A stretch of DNA of 64,000 bases from assembly GCA_933207985.1 (NCBI GenBank), contig OW240916.1:315640629-315704628 (forward strand), in the 5' to 3' direction. This DNA comes from Pelobates cultripes (taxonomy: Eukaryota > Chordata > Amphibia > Anura > Pelobatidae). Under the pieces are notes generated by a model. The model searched no databases. It worked only from the letters and a program-made list of their open reading frames with translations, and was not told the DNA's origin. Position numbers and translations under genes: made by a program. Shown here piece after piece: positions 1 to 11,340 of this stretch (positions are counted from its first letter, which is position 1; every line of letters begins with the position of its first letter).

Positions 1-1019
1 CACGATGCAAACAAAGCTAACTGGTGAGAGTTAATATGGATATCATTTAACATTAAAGGAAAATATACAGGAACATACAATGCTAAACAAGGATACGAAT
101 TCATTAGTTTCTCTGTTTTGCAATGCAATAGCCCAGTAACGAAGCAGAAAAAACAAAAAAACAGAAACAGAAACAAAATAGCTATAATTAAATGTGTGGG
201 TTTTCACAGCCTTTGGCTAAAAACAGACTTTATCTGCTGACAAACATCAGGGAACTGACAGCCCATTCACACAACTGTCTAATGCTGACGTCACGTGGCC
301 AGCCAGAGCTCACATTTAGTGGGAAGGAACATGTGAAGGGGGACGTGGAGGGGATTCTGTAATGGGACAGTGGGAGGGATTGTTTAGGGATGGGGGCTCT
401 GCGGCTGTATCCTCTGGAGGGATGGGGGGAAGGGGCTGTGATTGGATGCAAAAGAAATGTATTGTTCTTGGAGGATTGTAAACTTACAGGTGCAACTCTC
501 AAAATGTACTGTATCATATTGTTTCTGTATGTTCTGATTTGTTACTAGGCTCTTTACTCAGTGTGTCTGTCAATGTGGAATTCCATGATGCGGTATGGTA
601 AAATATTAAAAATAATGTGACAAAGGTCTGGGATGGATGTGCTTGCTTTAGATTGTAAACTCACCCGCTATCTAGCACAGTACTCCGTATAAAATATAGA
701 TTTACGGGATAGATCTCTGCTTTGCCTTTTGTATTGGTCTGTTTATATTGTACCATCTTTTTTCCAATTGTACAGCGCTGTGGAATATGTTGGCACTTTA
801 TACATGTCAGTAATAAATATGCTAGCTCTGCGATGAATCATGGAAACTCTGCCTGTCTTTAGTTATTGCTGCAATGAAGTAAATAATAAAGCAAAATATA
901 AATCGTCCACAGTGAGTAATTTATCCAGGACTAGTGTAAGTGTAGCATGCATCATTCTTATTATTAGGGGAGAGGTAGTAGCACTCATAGTTAACAGAGA
1001 TACTAGTTAAGACTCCTTG
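1..1019. other. No gene seen; dispersed repeat fragments
   Basis: This stretch is AT-rich and non-coding. Near 760-840 there is a fragment of the type with tacagcgctgtggaatatg. Related pieces recur at 55.98 kb and 59.29 kb. Confidence 0.5.
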
Positions 1020-1040
1020 TAATCTGTTTATTCTATCACT

Positions 1041-1401
1041 GAGCTCCCCTGGTATTTACAGAGCTCCCATCTTTTTTCCTGAGCTCCCCTGGTATTTACA
1101 GAGCTCCCCTGGTATTAACAGAGCCCCCCATGTATTTACAGAGCTCCCCTGGTATTTACAGAGCCCCCCATGTATTTATAGAGCTCTAATCTTATCTGAG
1201 CTCCCCTGGTATTTACAGAGCTCCCCTGGTATTAACAGAGCCCCCATGTATTTACAGAGCTCACCTGGTATTAACAGAGCCCCCCATGTATTTACAGAGC
1301 TCCCCTGGTATTTACAGAGCCCCCCATGTATTTATAGAGCTCTAATCTTATCTGAGCTCCCCTGGTATTAACAGAGCTCCCCTGGTATTTACAGAGCTCC
1401 C
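1041..1401 (+). repeat. 20-bp minisatellite
   Basis: The unit is gagctcccctggtatttaca or a close variant (cccccatgt instead of cccctggt). About 16 imperfect copies are present, and two short blocks with ctaatcttatct recur within the array. Confidence 0.85.
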
Positions 1402-1559
1402 CAGCACTTTATGGACACCCGACCACCATGTCAGCCCCTTCATGTTACAGACATCCTGCCAGCTGTGAGATGTCTTCCTTCCTGAGATGTAACTGTCTCC
1501 TTCCTCCCCCACCACATGTATTACCTGTAACCACTGGGGCCGCAATATCGGACTGATTT

Positions 1560-2330
1560 AGCCCCTGGTGATGCTCTGGTTGCCCCTGGTGATGCTGTAG
1601 TTGCCCCTGGTGATGCTGTAGTTGCCCCTGGTGATGCTCTGGTTGCCCCTGGTGATGCTGTGGTTGCCCCTGGTGATGCTGTGGTTGCCCCTGGTGATGT
1701 TCTGGTTGCCCCTGGTGATGCTCTGGTTGCCCCTGGTGATGCTGTGGTTGTCCCTGGTGTTGCTCTGGTTGCCCCTGGTGATGTTCTGGTTGCCCCTGGT
1801 GATGCTGTGGTTGCCCCTGGTGATGCTGTAGTTGCCCCTGGTGATGTTCTGGTTGACCCTGGTGATGCTCTGGTTGCCCCTGGTGATGCTGTGGTTGCCC
1901 CTGGTGATGTTCTGGTTGCCCCTGGTGATGCTCTGGTTGCCCCTGGTGATGCTGTGGTTGCCCCTGGTGATGCTCTGGTTGCCCCTGGTGATGCTGTAGT
2001 TGCCCCTGGTGATGCTGTGGTTGCCCCTGGTGATGCTGTGGTTGCCCCTGGTGATGCTCTGGTTGCCCCTGGTGATGCTGTGGTTGCCCCTGGTGATGTT
2101 CTGGTTGCCCCTGGTGATGCTCTAGTTGCCCCTGGTGATGTTCTGGTTGCCCCTGGTAATGCTGTGGTTGCCCCTGGTGATGCCGTGGTTGCCCCCGGTG
2201 ATGTTCTGGTTGCCCCTGGTGATGCGCTGTGGTTGCCCCTGGTGATGCCTGGCTGCTCTGGTGATGTCTGGCTGCCCCTGGTGATGTCTCTGGTTGCCCG
2301 GTGATGTTCTGGTTGCCCCGGTAACGCAAA
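1560..2330 (+). repeat. 21-bp minisatellite
   Basis: The unit contains gttgcccctggtgatgctg, with alternation of gctgt, gctct and gttct at its end. About 36 copies are present. The period is divisible by three and the unit lacks stops in several frames on both strands, so it reads as long repeat peptides that are not genes. Copies become irregular after 2220. Confidence 0.92.
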
Positions 2331-2519
2331 CCCTGCTCCCCGGTCGGTCTCTCCGCCGCTCTGCTATCAGTATTGCAAGCTCCGAGCTGAAGATTCAGCA
2401 GTTCCAGCGCCAGCCAATCACCACGCAGCTACTCGTCACGGGGGCGTGGCTACACAGAAAGCAGCAGACCACGCCCCCACCAGTATCAGCTGAATGAATG
2501 GCAGTCAGACTCCACGTGC

Positions 2520-5500
2520 TGAGAACACTGAGAGTACAGGACAGCCATACTGTGAGTACACTGAGAGCAGGGCACACAGGACAGCCATAATGTGAGTACA
2601 CTGAGAGCAGAGCACACAGGACAGCCATACTGTGAGTACACTGAGAGCCATACTGTGAGTACACTGAGAGCAGAGCACACAGGACAGCCATACTGTGAGT
2701 ACACTGAGAGCAAGGCACACAGGACAGCTATACTGTGAGTACACTGAGAGCAGGGCACACAGGACAGCCATACTGTGAGTACACTAAGAGCCATACTGTG
2801 AGTACACTGAGAGCAGAGCACACAGGACAGCTATACTGTGAGTACACTGAGAGCAGAGCACACTGAGAGCCATACTGTGAGTACACTGAGAGCAAGGCAC
2901 ACAGGACAGCTATACTGTGAGTACACTAAGAGCCATACTGTGAGTACACTAAGAGCCATACTGTGAGTACACTGAGAGCCATACTGTGAGTACACTGAGA
3001 GCAGAGCACAGGACAGCCATACTGTGAGTACACTGAGAGCAGGGCACACAGGGCAGCCATACTGTGAGTACACTGAGAGCAGAGCACAGGACAGCCATAC
3101 TGTGAGTACACTGAGAGCAGAGCACACAGGACATCCATACTGTGAGTACACTGAGAGCAGGGCACACAGGACAGCCATACTGTGAGTACACTGAGAGCAG
3201 AGCACACAGGACAGCCATACTGTGAGTACACTGAGAGCAGAGCACACAGGACAGCCATACTGGGAGTACACTGAGAGCCATACTGTGAGTACACTGAGAG
3301 CAGGGCACACAGGACAGCCATACTGTGAGTACACTGAGAGCAGGGCACACAGGACAGCCATACTGTGAGTACACTGAGAGCAGAGCACACAGGACAGCCA
3401 TACTGTGAGTACACTGAGAGCAGAGCACACAGGACAGCCATACTGTGAGTACACTGAGAGCAGGGCACACAGGACAGCCATACTGTGAGTACACTGAGAG
3501 CAGAGCACACAGGACAGCCATACTGTGAGTACACTGAGAGCAGGGCACACAGGACAGCCATACTGGGAGTACACTGAGAGCAGAGCACACAGGACAGCCA
3601 TACTGTGAGCACACTAAGAGCCATACTGTGAGTACACTGAGAGCCATACTGTGAGTACACTGAGAGCAGGGCACACAGGACAGCCATACTGGGAGTACAC
3701 TGAGAGCAGAGCACACAGGACAGCCATACTGTGAGTACACTGAGAGCCATACTGTGAGTACACTGAGAGCACAGGACAGCCATACTGTGAGTACACTGAG
3801 AGCCATACTGTGAGTACACTGAGAGCACAGGACAGCCATACTGTGAGTACACTGAGAGCAGGGCACACAGGACAGCCATACTGTGAGAACACTGAGAGCA
3901 GAGCACACAGGACAGCCATACCGTGAGTACACTGAGAGCAGGGCACACAGGACAGCCATACCGTGAGTACACTGAGAGCAGGGCACACAGGACAGCCATA
4001 CTGTGAGTACACTGAGAGCAGGGCACACAGGACAGCCATACCGTGAGTACACTGAGAGCAGGGCACACAGGACAGCCATACTGTGAGTACACTGAGAGCA
4101 GGGCACACAGGACAGCCATACTGTGAGTACACTGAGAGCAGGGCACACAGGACAGCCATACTGTGAGTATACTGAGAGCAGGGCACACAGGACAGCCATA
4201 CTGTGAGTATACTGAGAGCAGGGCACACAGGACAGCCATACTGTGAGTACACTGAGAGCAGGGCACACAGGACAACCATACTGTGAGTACACTGAGAGCA
4301 CAGGACAGCCATACTGTGAGTACACTGAGAGCCATACTGTGAGTACACTGAGAGCAGAGCACACAGGACACCCATACTGTGAGAACACTGAGAGCAGAGT
4401 ACACAGGACAGCCATACCATGAGTACACTGAGAGCAGGGCACACAGGACAGCCATACTGTGAGTACACTGAGAGCAGGGCACACAGGACAGCCATACTGT
4501 GAGTACACTGAGAGCAGAGCACACAGGACAGCCATACTGTAGTACACTGAGAGCCATACTGTGAGTACACTGAGAGCAGAGCACACATGTGGACAGCCAT
4601 GTATCAAGTGAGCAATACTCCTCGAGAGCAGGGGCCACAGGACAGCCATACTGTGAGTACACTGAGAGCAGAGCACACAGGACAGCCATACTGTGAGTAC
4701 ACTGAGAGCAGAGCACACATGACAACCATACTGTGAGTACACTGAGAGCAGAGCACAGGGCAGCCATACTGTGAGTACACTGAGAGCAGATCACAGGACA
4801 GCCATACTGTGAGTACACTGAGAGCAGAGCACACAGGACAGCCATACTGTGAGTACACTGAGAGCAGAGCACACAGGACAGCCATACTGTGAGTACACTG
4901 AGAGCAGAGCACACAGGACAGCCATACTGTGAGTACACTGAGAGCAGAGCACACAGGACAGCCATACTGTGAGTACACTGAGAGCAGGGCACACAGGACA
5001 GCCATACTGTGAGTACACTGAGAGCAGGGCACACAGGACAGCCATACTGTGAGTACACTGAGAGCAGAGCACACAGGACAGCCATACTGTGAGTACACTG
5101 AGAGCCATACTGTGAGTACACTGAGAGCAGAGCACACAGGACAGCCATACCGTGAGTACACTGAGAGCAGGGCACACAGGACAGCCATACTGTGAGTACA
5201 CTGAGAGCAGGGCACACAGGACAGCCATACTGTGAGTACACTGAGAGCCATAATGTGAGTACACTGAGAGCAGAGCACACAGGACAGCCATACTGTGAGT
5301 ACACTGAGAGCCATAATGTGAGTACACTGAGAGCAGAGCACACAGGACAGCCATACTGTGAGTACACTGAGAGCAGGGCACACAGGACAGCCATGCTGTG
5401 AGTCCACTGAGAGCAGAGCACACAGGACAGCCATACCGTGAGTACACTGAGAGCAGGACACACAGGACAGCCATACTGTTAGTACACTGAGAGCAGAGCA

Positions 5501-6150
5501 CACAGGGCAGCCATACTGTGAGTACACTGAGAGCAGAGCACACATGACAACCATACTGTGAGTACACTGAGAGCAGAGCACAGGGCAGCCATACTGTGAG
5601 TACACTTAGAGCAGATCACAGGACAGCCATACTGTGAGTACACTGAGAGCAGGGCACACAGGACAGCCATACTGTGAGTACACTGAGAGCAGAGCACACA
5701 GGACAGCCATACTGTAAGTACACTGAGAGCAGGGCACACAGGACAGCCATACTGTGAGTACACTGAGAGCAGGACACACAGGACAGCCATACTGTGAGTA
5801 CACTGAGAGCAGAGCACACAGGGCAGCCATACTGTGAGTACACTGAGAGCAGAGCACACATGACAACCATACTGTGAGTACACTGAGAGCAGAGCACAGG
5901 GCAGCCATACTGTGAGTACACTGAGAGCAGATCACAGGACAGCCATACTGTGAGTACACTGAGAGCAGAGCACACAGGACAGCCATACTGTGAGTACACT
6001 GAGAGCAGAGCACACAGGACAGCCATACTGTGAGTACACTGAGAGCAGGGCACACAGGACAGCCATACTGTGAGTTCACTGAGAGCAGGGCTGCCCTGTG
6101 AGTACACTGAGAGCACGGCTGCCCTGTGAGTACACTGAGAGCATGTCACT
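2520..6150 (+). repeat. 3.6-kb minisatellite of a 40-bp unit with a 23-bp deletion variant
   Basis: The full unit runs from cacacaggacagccatactg through tgagtacactgagagcag(a/g)g. A recurrent short form lacks the 17 bases cagagcacacaggacag and is 23 bp. Point variants (agggc or agagc, cataccg, catgaca) mark sub-blocks that recur. There is no stop in three frames of the minus strand, so frames up to 845 codons result. Confidence 0.95.
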
Positions 6151-7259
6151 TATCCTCTCTGCTCGAATCAATAGCCAAAACAACAAAAAGCCCCTCAATG
6201 TAAAACTTAAATATTCTTTATTACAGTATTTAAAAATAAAAGATTACATCTAATATAACCTTGAGATTTCTTTAATTGTCTTATAGATGACAGAAATGAT
6301 ATGCATATTTCAATGTAAAGCATATATAGTGGCAGGAACATATCTGCACACTTTATATTGTGAAGTACAAAAGATGTAACATGTCAGTCCTAACTATGGA
6401 GAAATAACAAAACAACTTTCTAAGAATAGTCATCGGCTTCGCCTGTAGTTGGCAATAAAGCATATGATCAGTGGGGGCTTACATAAATATAGAACTCGCC
6501 CCCAGCCAATAAAAAAAATTGCTGGCAATGAGCTCACTGTCCAAACATTGAGAGGCAAATCAGCTGCTAAACTTTTTTATTTTTTGGTTAAAGTAGTCTC
6601 AGGAGGATACAGGCACTGGATGGTATGTCCAATTGGAAAGACAAAATGGCGGTACTGCAACGTGTCCATAGTCACAGGAATTTGATAATTCCTCTCCTTG
6701 TTAAAGCCGTAGAAATATAACGTGATGACTGCTATTGTTGGTAGGTCATCCTGCAGACTCCATGCTAGAGTTGCAACCTTTGTATTGCAATTTGCAATTC
6801 TTGTAAGTCACATTGTAATGCACACCTGAATGTGCAAGTGGCTGTAGAAAGGGGGGGGGAGCAGGGACACCCCTCGTCCTGGGTGGCTGTTTCTCTCGTG
6901 TAGAGAGAGCGTCCTCCCCTTGATCAATGTTTCTCAACCTTTTACAGAGAAGTACCCCAGCAGGTCTAAAACATTCCTAAATACCCGTGCCTTGTGAAAA
7001 TCATTTCTATTGATTTAATTTCAAAATGAAACATGTAAATACGGATATTTAATTTAATCTAAATATGTAGAACAAGCCTGAGTAAAGGTAGTAAATAATA
7101 TTTTTAAAATAAATATGACATAATGTGAATATTGTGTATGTAAGGAGGAGTTTATAAACGATTAATCTGAAGTATAAAAGTCGCAAAATGAAAATATAAT
7201 AAACACATAATAGTTACGCATAGAGAACACACTCACTGATAGACGTACTCTCACTGATT
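6151..7259. other. No gene seen
   Basis: This is AT-rich sequence after the minisatellite. Around 6925-6960 it contains gtttctcaaccttttacaga, which resembles the end of a hAT-type MITE, but no partner end or duplication was found. Confidence 0.4.
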
Positions 7260-7590
7260 TGATTCACACAGTTAGACACAGGGAACACTGACACACACAC
7301 ATATTGAAAGACACACTTGGTTTGACGCCACTGACAGACACAAAGACACACACACATTTACTGACAGACACACAGTTACACACACATTTACGCACAGGAG
7401 TCTCTGACACACTAACAGACACAATCTGACACACATTCACTGAGACACACTCACTGATTTGATACTCACGGACACATACATTTACTGACAGACACACACT
7501 CTCACAGATTTGACACACATTCACTGATATGACACACACTCACTAAAAGACACACATTCACTTATTTGACACACATTGACAGACATACAC
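7260..7590 (+). repeat. Degenerate CA-rich tandem repeat
   Basis: Repeated gacacacattcactgatttg-like units and plain CA runs fill this stretch. The units vary in length and no single period holds throughout. Confidence 0.75.
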
Positions 7591-8039
7591 ACACAAATTA
7601 TTAATTTTTGTTCCCTTACCTTTGGGAGAGCTGGATTCTTTCCCAGGGGTCCAATTTGGGGTTTGAGTAATCTTCGTGTTCTTTCGGCATTGCTCTCTCT
7701 TGCGCTGTTTAGCAACCCTTGGGATATGTGTACCACAGTTTAGAAACTAGGCTCTAAACCGCACTTTTAAATGGGATCGTTTAGATGGGTCCTCTCTGTA
7801 GTGGCACAAAATAAGGTAAAACCAGCTAGAGATCTAAATGAGGACCCACCAAAGCGCACCCTATTTGAGTTGTTGTCCGTTCTCAGTATCCTCTCGCTTT
7901 CTGTTCTGGTGTGTTTGCACATTGCCTAGTGTCTCAATAAGGTAAAATGGTAAGCCAGATGTGGATCCCTTGCTCAATGTGCATACTGGGGTCAAATTTA
8001 ATATAAAAAAATAAAAGGCATTATAGTGTGGGGAGACTG

Positions 8040-8430
8040 TTTAATATACTATCGTGTCACCACACCCACTCGCCCCCATACATTGTCAACCCCTAACTCA
8101 CCCATCAACCTTGTCACACTCATCACCTCTCAAACTGTCACAATCAGTCACACTCACCCACCATTGTTGTCACACTCATCATCCCTCTGATCCTGCCACA
8201 CTAACCCTGTAACATTCACCCTCAACCCTGGTATGCACCAGGATATTCAGGGACATATGCAGGTACACAATGCCAGAGACACACAAATGCATACACTCTC
8301 AGGCACATACACAGGTACACAATGCCAGAGACACAGACACACAAATACACACAATCTCAGGCACATACACAGGTGCATAATGCTAGACTCTCTCAGCCTC
8401 CCACACACACACAATATTTACAGAAACTGG
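8040..8430 (+). repeat. CA-rich low-complexity repeat
   Basis: Imperfect cacactcaccc-type units are followed by three copies of a longer unit with caggcacatacacaggt and acaatgccagagacac. Confidence 0.7.
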
Positions 8431-10319
8431 GCACCCTGCCTAGGCCCCTGGGCAATCTGAATTTGGCTCTGATCATGTCAATGCTGTGTTAACTAATTCA
8501 TACAATCTATTATTCTTCTGATAGCCCTGTAACACCACACATCTTAGTTGTACACACCATATGCACTGGTACAAAACACACGAGATTGCTATTACTTGCT
8601 GTTCATTTAAGTTTTGTTCCAAAACACACCCAACATTTAAAGAAAACTTTTAAATAATCTAACCCAGGTTTACTTGAGAAGTCACACCCTTATGGCACGT
8701 CATGTATTGCACAATGAAAGAATACTTGAAATGTATTTGAAATTCCTGGTCAATCAAAAGATATACCTAGGAACTACATTGTCTCATGTAATTAACTATC
8801 TTTGACAATCTGTTTTTTTCCACCTCCGTGACGGAGCTCCTATACTCCCACTGAGTATCTTTGCCAAGTAATCCTGTTTTCTGGTGCAGGATAGCTGGAG
8901 TGATTATAGTGTTATTTACAATCATGGATGTCCTGTTGGGTTATGGTACAGAAGGGGAGAGCGAGCAAAATGATTTCTGCTCTTTTGGGGAGGAATTAGC
9001 TTGGAGTACTGCGCCAGTTGTCGTGGAAACCAGACCAGTTTGTCACAACCATCACTGAAGACCCAGAGCTCCACTGTCAATTTATGTCCAACCCCAGCAG
9101 CCATCGCAAATGACAGCTTTGGTATTCAAGAATTGTCTTGCTTATAACTAAATGCGATCTCTACGTGGCCTCCAGCAGCCTCGCAGGCCTTCCATAGACC
9201 TTAGTGTTGCACTTTCGCGCATGCATGAATGTACTTCACTGCTTCGCCTTATGGCAGATGAGACACCAGGAGCTGAAGAGGGTCCCCTGGAAGTAGATGG
9301 TGAAGGCCATGAGGCACAGCTTCACAAAAATGTGTCATGTTAAGTTCAAAACTATTGAGTGTCATTTATTGAATACCTGAGTCAGGAAATAGCTCACATA
9401 TTTTCATATTTTAAACAATCTATTTATGTTAAAGGTTCTTGTTTGCTATAATGTAATTACATTATTTCAGAAGGTGAAATGGTTGCTCTGGTTCAGCTTT
9501 ATAGTTAATTTATCAGCACATCACATTACAAATGTACAAAGTGCAATATGTTCCAAGACCATAAACGTCAAGGATAAATAACTAAATAATAGAAATAAAG
9601 ACTCCATCACATCTACAACACACTTTGGACTGTACATTTTTTTAAAACAATATTACCTTAGTCAGCTAATTGTTTAATTTAGCATATTCAAATAGATCCT
9701 GTAAATAACAGTCATTTTTGTTAAAATATGACAGAGCAAAATGAGTTCATAATTAATGTATCTAGAACCCCAGAAAAAATACTAGTTCAGTTTACAAGTT
9801 GCTGCAAAATTGAGAGTGTTGGAAAAAATTAGTTCCATTCGGAAATCAGATATTAGATTAGGTGATATCTACTGTTGCAGAATGGTAACTACTGAAGTGC
9901 TTTATGTTCATGGGGAGTCAGACTCCAGAATTTTACTCTATCCTCTTTGGAAACCCCAATTCCCGATCTATTGGATCCATAAGAAATATTAAAATACCTG
10001 TGAAAATAAAATTATTGTTTTTATTGGTTTAACGGTTTAGTTTCAGAGATTAACCCTTTCAGGCAAATACAATGTGAGTGGCATACCTATGACACTTAAA
10101 GGGTTAAAACATATTTAATTTAATAATACTCAGCATGCAGGAAACTGCTTAGGTTAATGAGTTACAATACTGATGCTCTGAAACAATAAATTAAGCTAAA
10201 ATGTGAAATTCTTTCAATTGTCCACAGAAAACCCAAATTCTAAAACTCATAAACACCCAAGTATATTGCACAAGACAACGATGGGACTGTACCTAGAAAC
10301 CTGGGATAGTCTGGCAGCA
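8431..10319. other. No gene seen
   Basis: This is AT-rich non-coding sequence. The short open frames found here lack splice context, repeats or recognisable motifs. Confidence 0.4.
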
Positions 10320-11340
10320 TGTTTCATCAGACATTCACAGAGCCGAGACTGGGGGAACATTTCCAGAAAGTCCACAGTGCCGGGACTGGGGGAGCATTTC
10401 CAGAAGGCACACAGAGCTGGGAATGGGGGAGCATTTCCAGAAGGCACACAGAGCTGGGAATGGGGGAGCATTTCCAGAAGGCACACAGAGCTGGGAATGG
10501 GGGAACATTTCCAGAAGATACACAGTGCCGGGAATGGGGGAACATTTCCAGAAGACACACAGTGCCGGGACTGAGGGAACATTTCCAGAAAGCACACAGT
10601 GCCAGGAGTGGGGGAACATTTCAAGAAGGCACACAGTGCCGGGACTGGTGGAACATTTCCAGAAAGCACACAGTGCCGGGACTGGGGGAACATTTCCAGA
10701 AGATACACAGTGCCGGGACTGAGGGAACATTTCCAGAAGATACACAGTGCCAGGAGTGGGGGAACATTTCCAGAAGGCACACAGTGCCGGGACTGGGGGA
10801 ACATTTCCAGAATGCACACAGTGCTGGGACTGGGGGACATTTCCAGAAAGCCCACACTGCCGGGACTCGGGGAACATTTCCAGAAGGCACACAGTGCCAG
10901 GACTGGGGGAACATTTCCAGAACGCACACAGTGCCGGGACTGGGGGAACATTTCCAGAAAGCACACAGTGCCGGGACTGGGGAAACATTTCCAGAATGCA
11001 CACAGTGCTGGGACTGGGGGACATTTCCAGAAAGCCCACACTGCCAGGACTCGGGGAACATTTCCAGAAGGCACACCGTGCCGGGACTGGGGAACATTTC
11101 CAGAAAGCACACAGTGCCGGGACTGGGGGAACATTTCCAGAATGCCCCAGTGCCGGGACTGGGGGAACATTTCCAGAAAGCACACAGTGCCGGGAGCGGG
11201 GAAGCATTTCCAGAAAGCACACAGTGCCGGGACTGGGGGAACATTTCCAGAAAGCACACAGTGCCGGGACTGGGGGAACATTTCCAAAAAGCACTCAGAG
11301 CCGGGACTGGGGAAGCATTTCCAGAAGGCGGGTGTCTTCC
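10320..11340 (+). repeat. 37-bp minisatellite
   Basis: The unit contains cagtgccgggactggggg and aacatttccagaa. About 27 copies are present. The first copies carry cagagctgggaatggggg and form a distinct 5' subtype. A five-unit block is duplicated 184 bp apart. Open frames over it on both strands are artefacts. Confidence 0.93.

Noticed and set aside
1445..2329. His/Gln-rich frame on the minus strand and Val/Ala/Pro-rich frame on the plus strand
   Set aside because: A 21-bp period without stops leaves both strands open; this is minisatellite sequence.
2831..6149. Very long minus-strand open frames (up to 845 codons) rich in Cys, Ser, Val and Tyr
   Set aside because: They follow the 40-bp minisatellite in three frames at once. 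The peptide is only the repeat and there is no start context, domain or flanking gene.
2520..6150. Possible CRISPR array
   Set aside because: There are no unique spacers between conserved repeats, and the context is a vertebrate genome.
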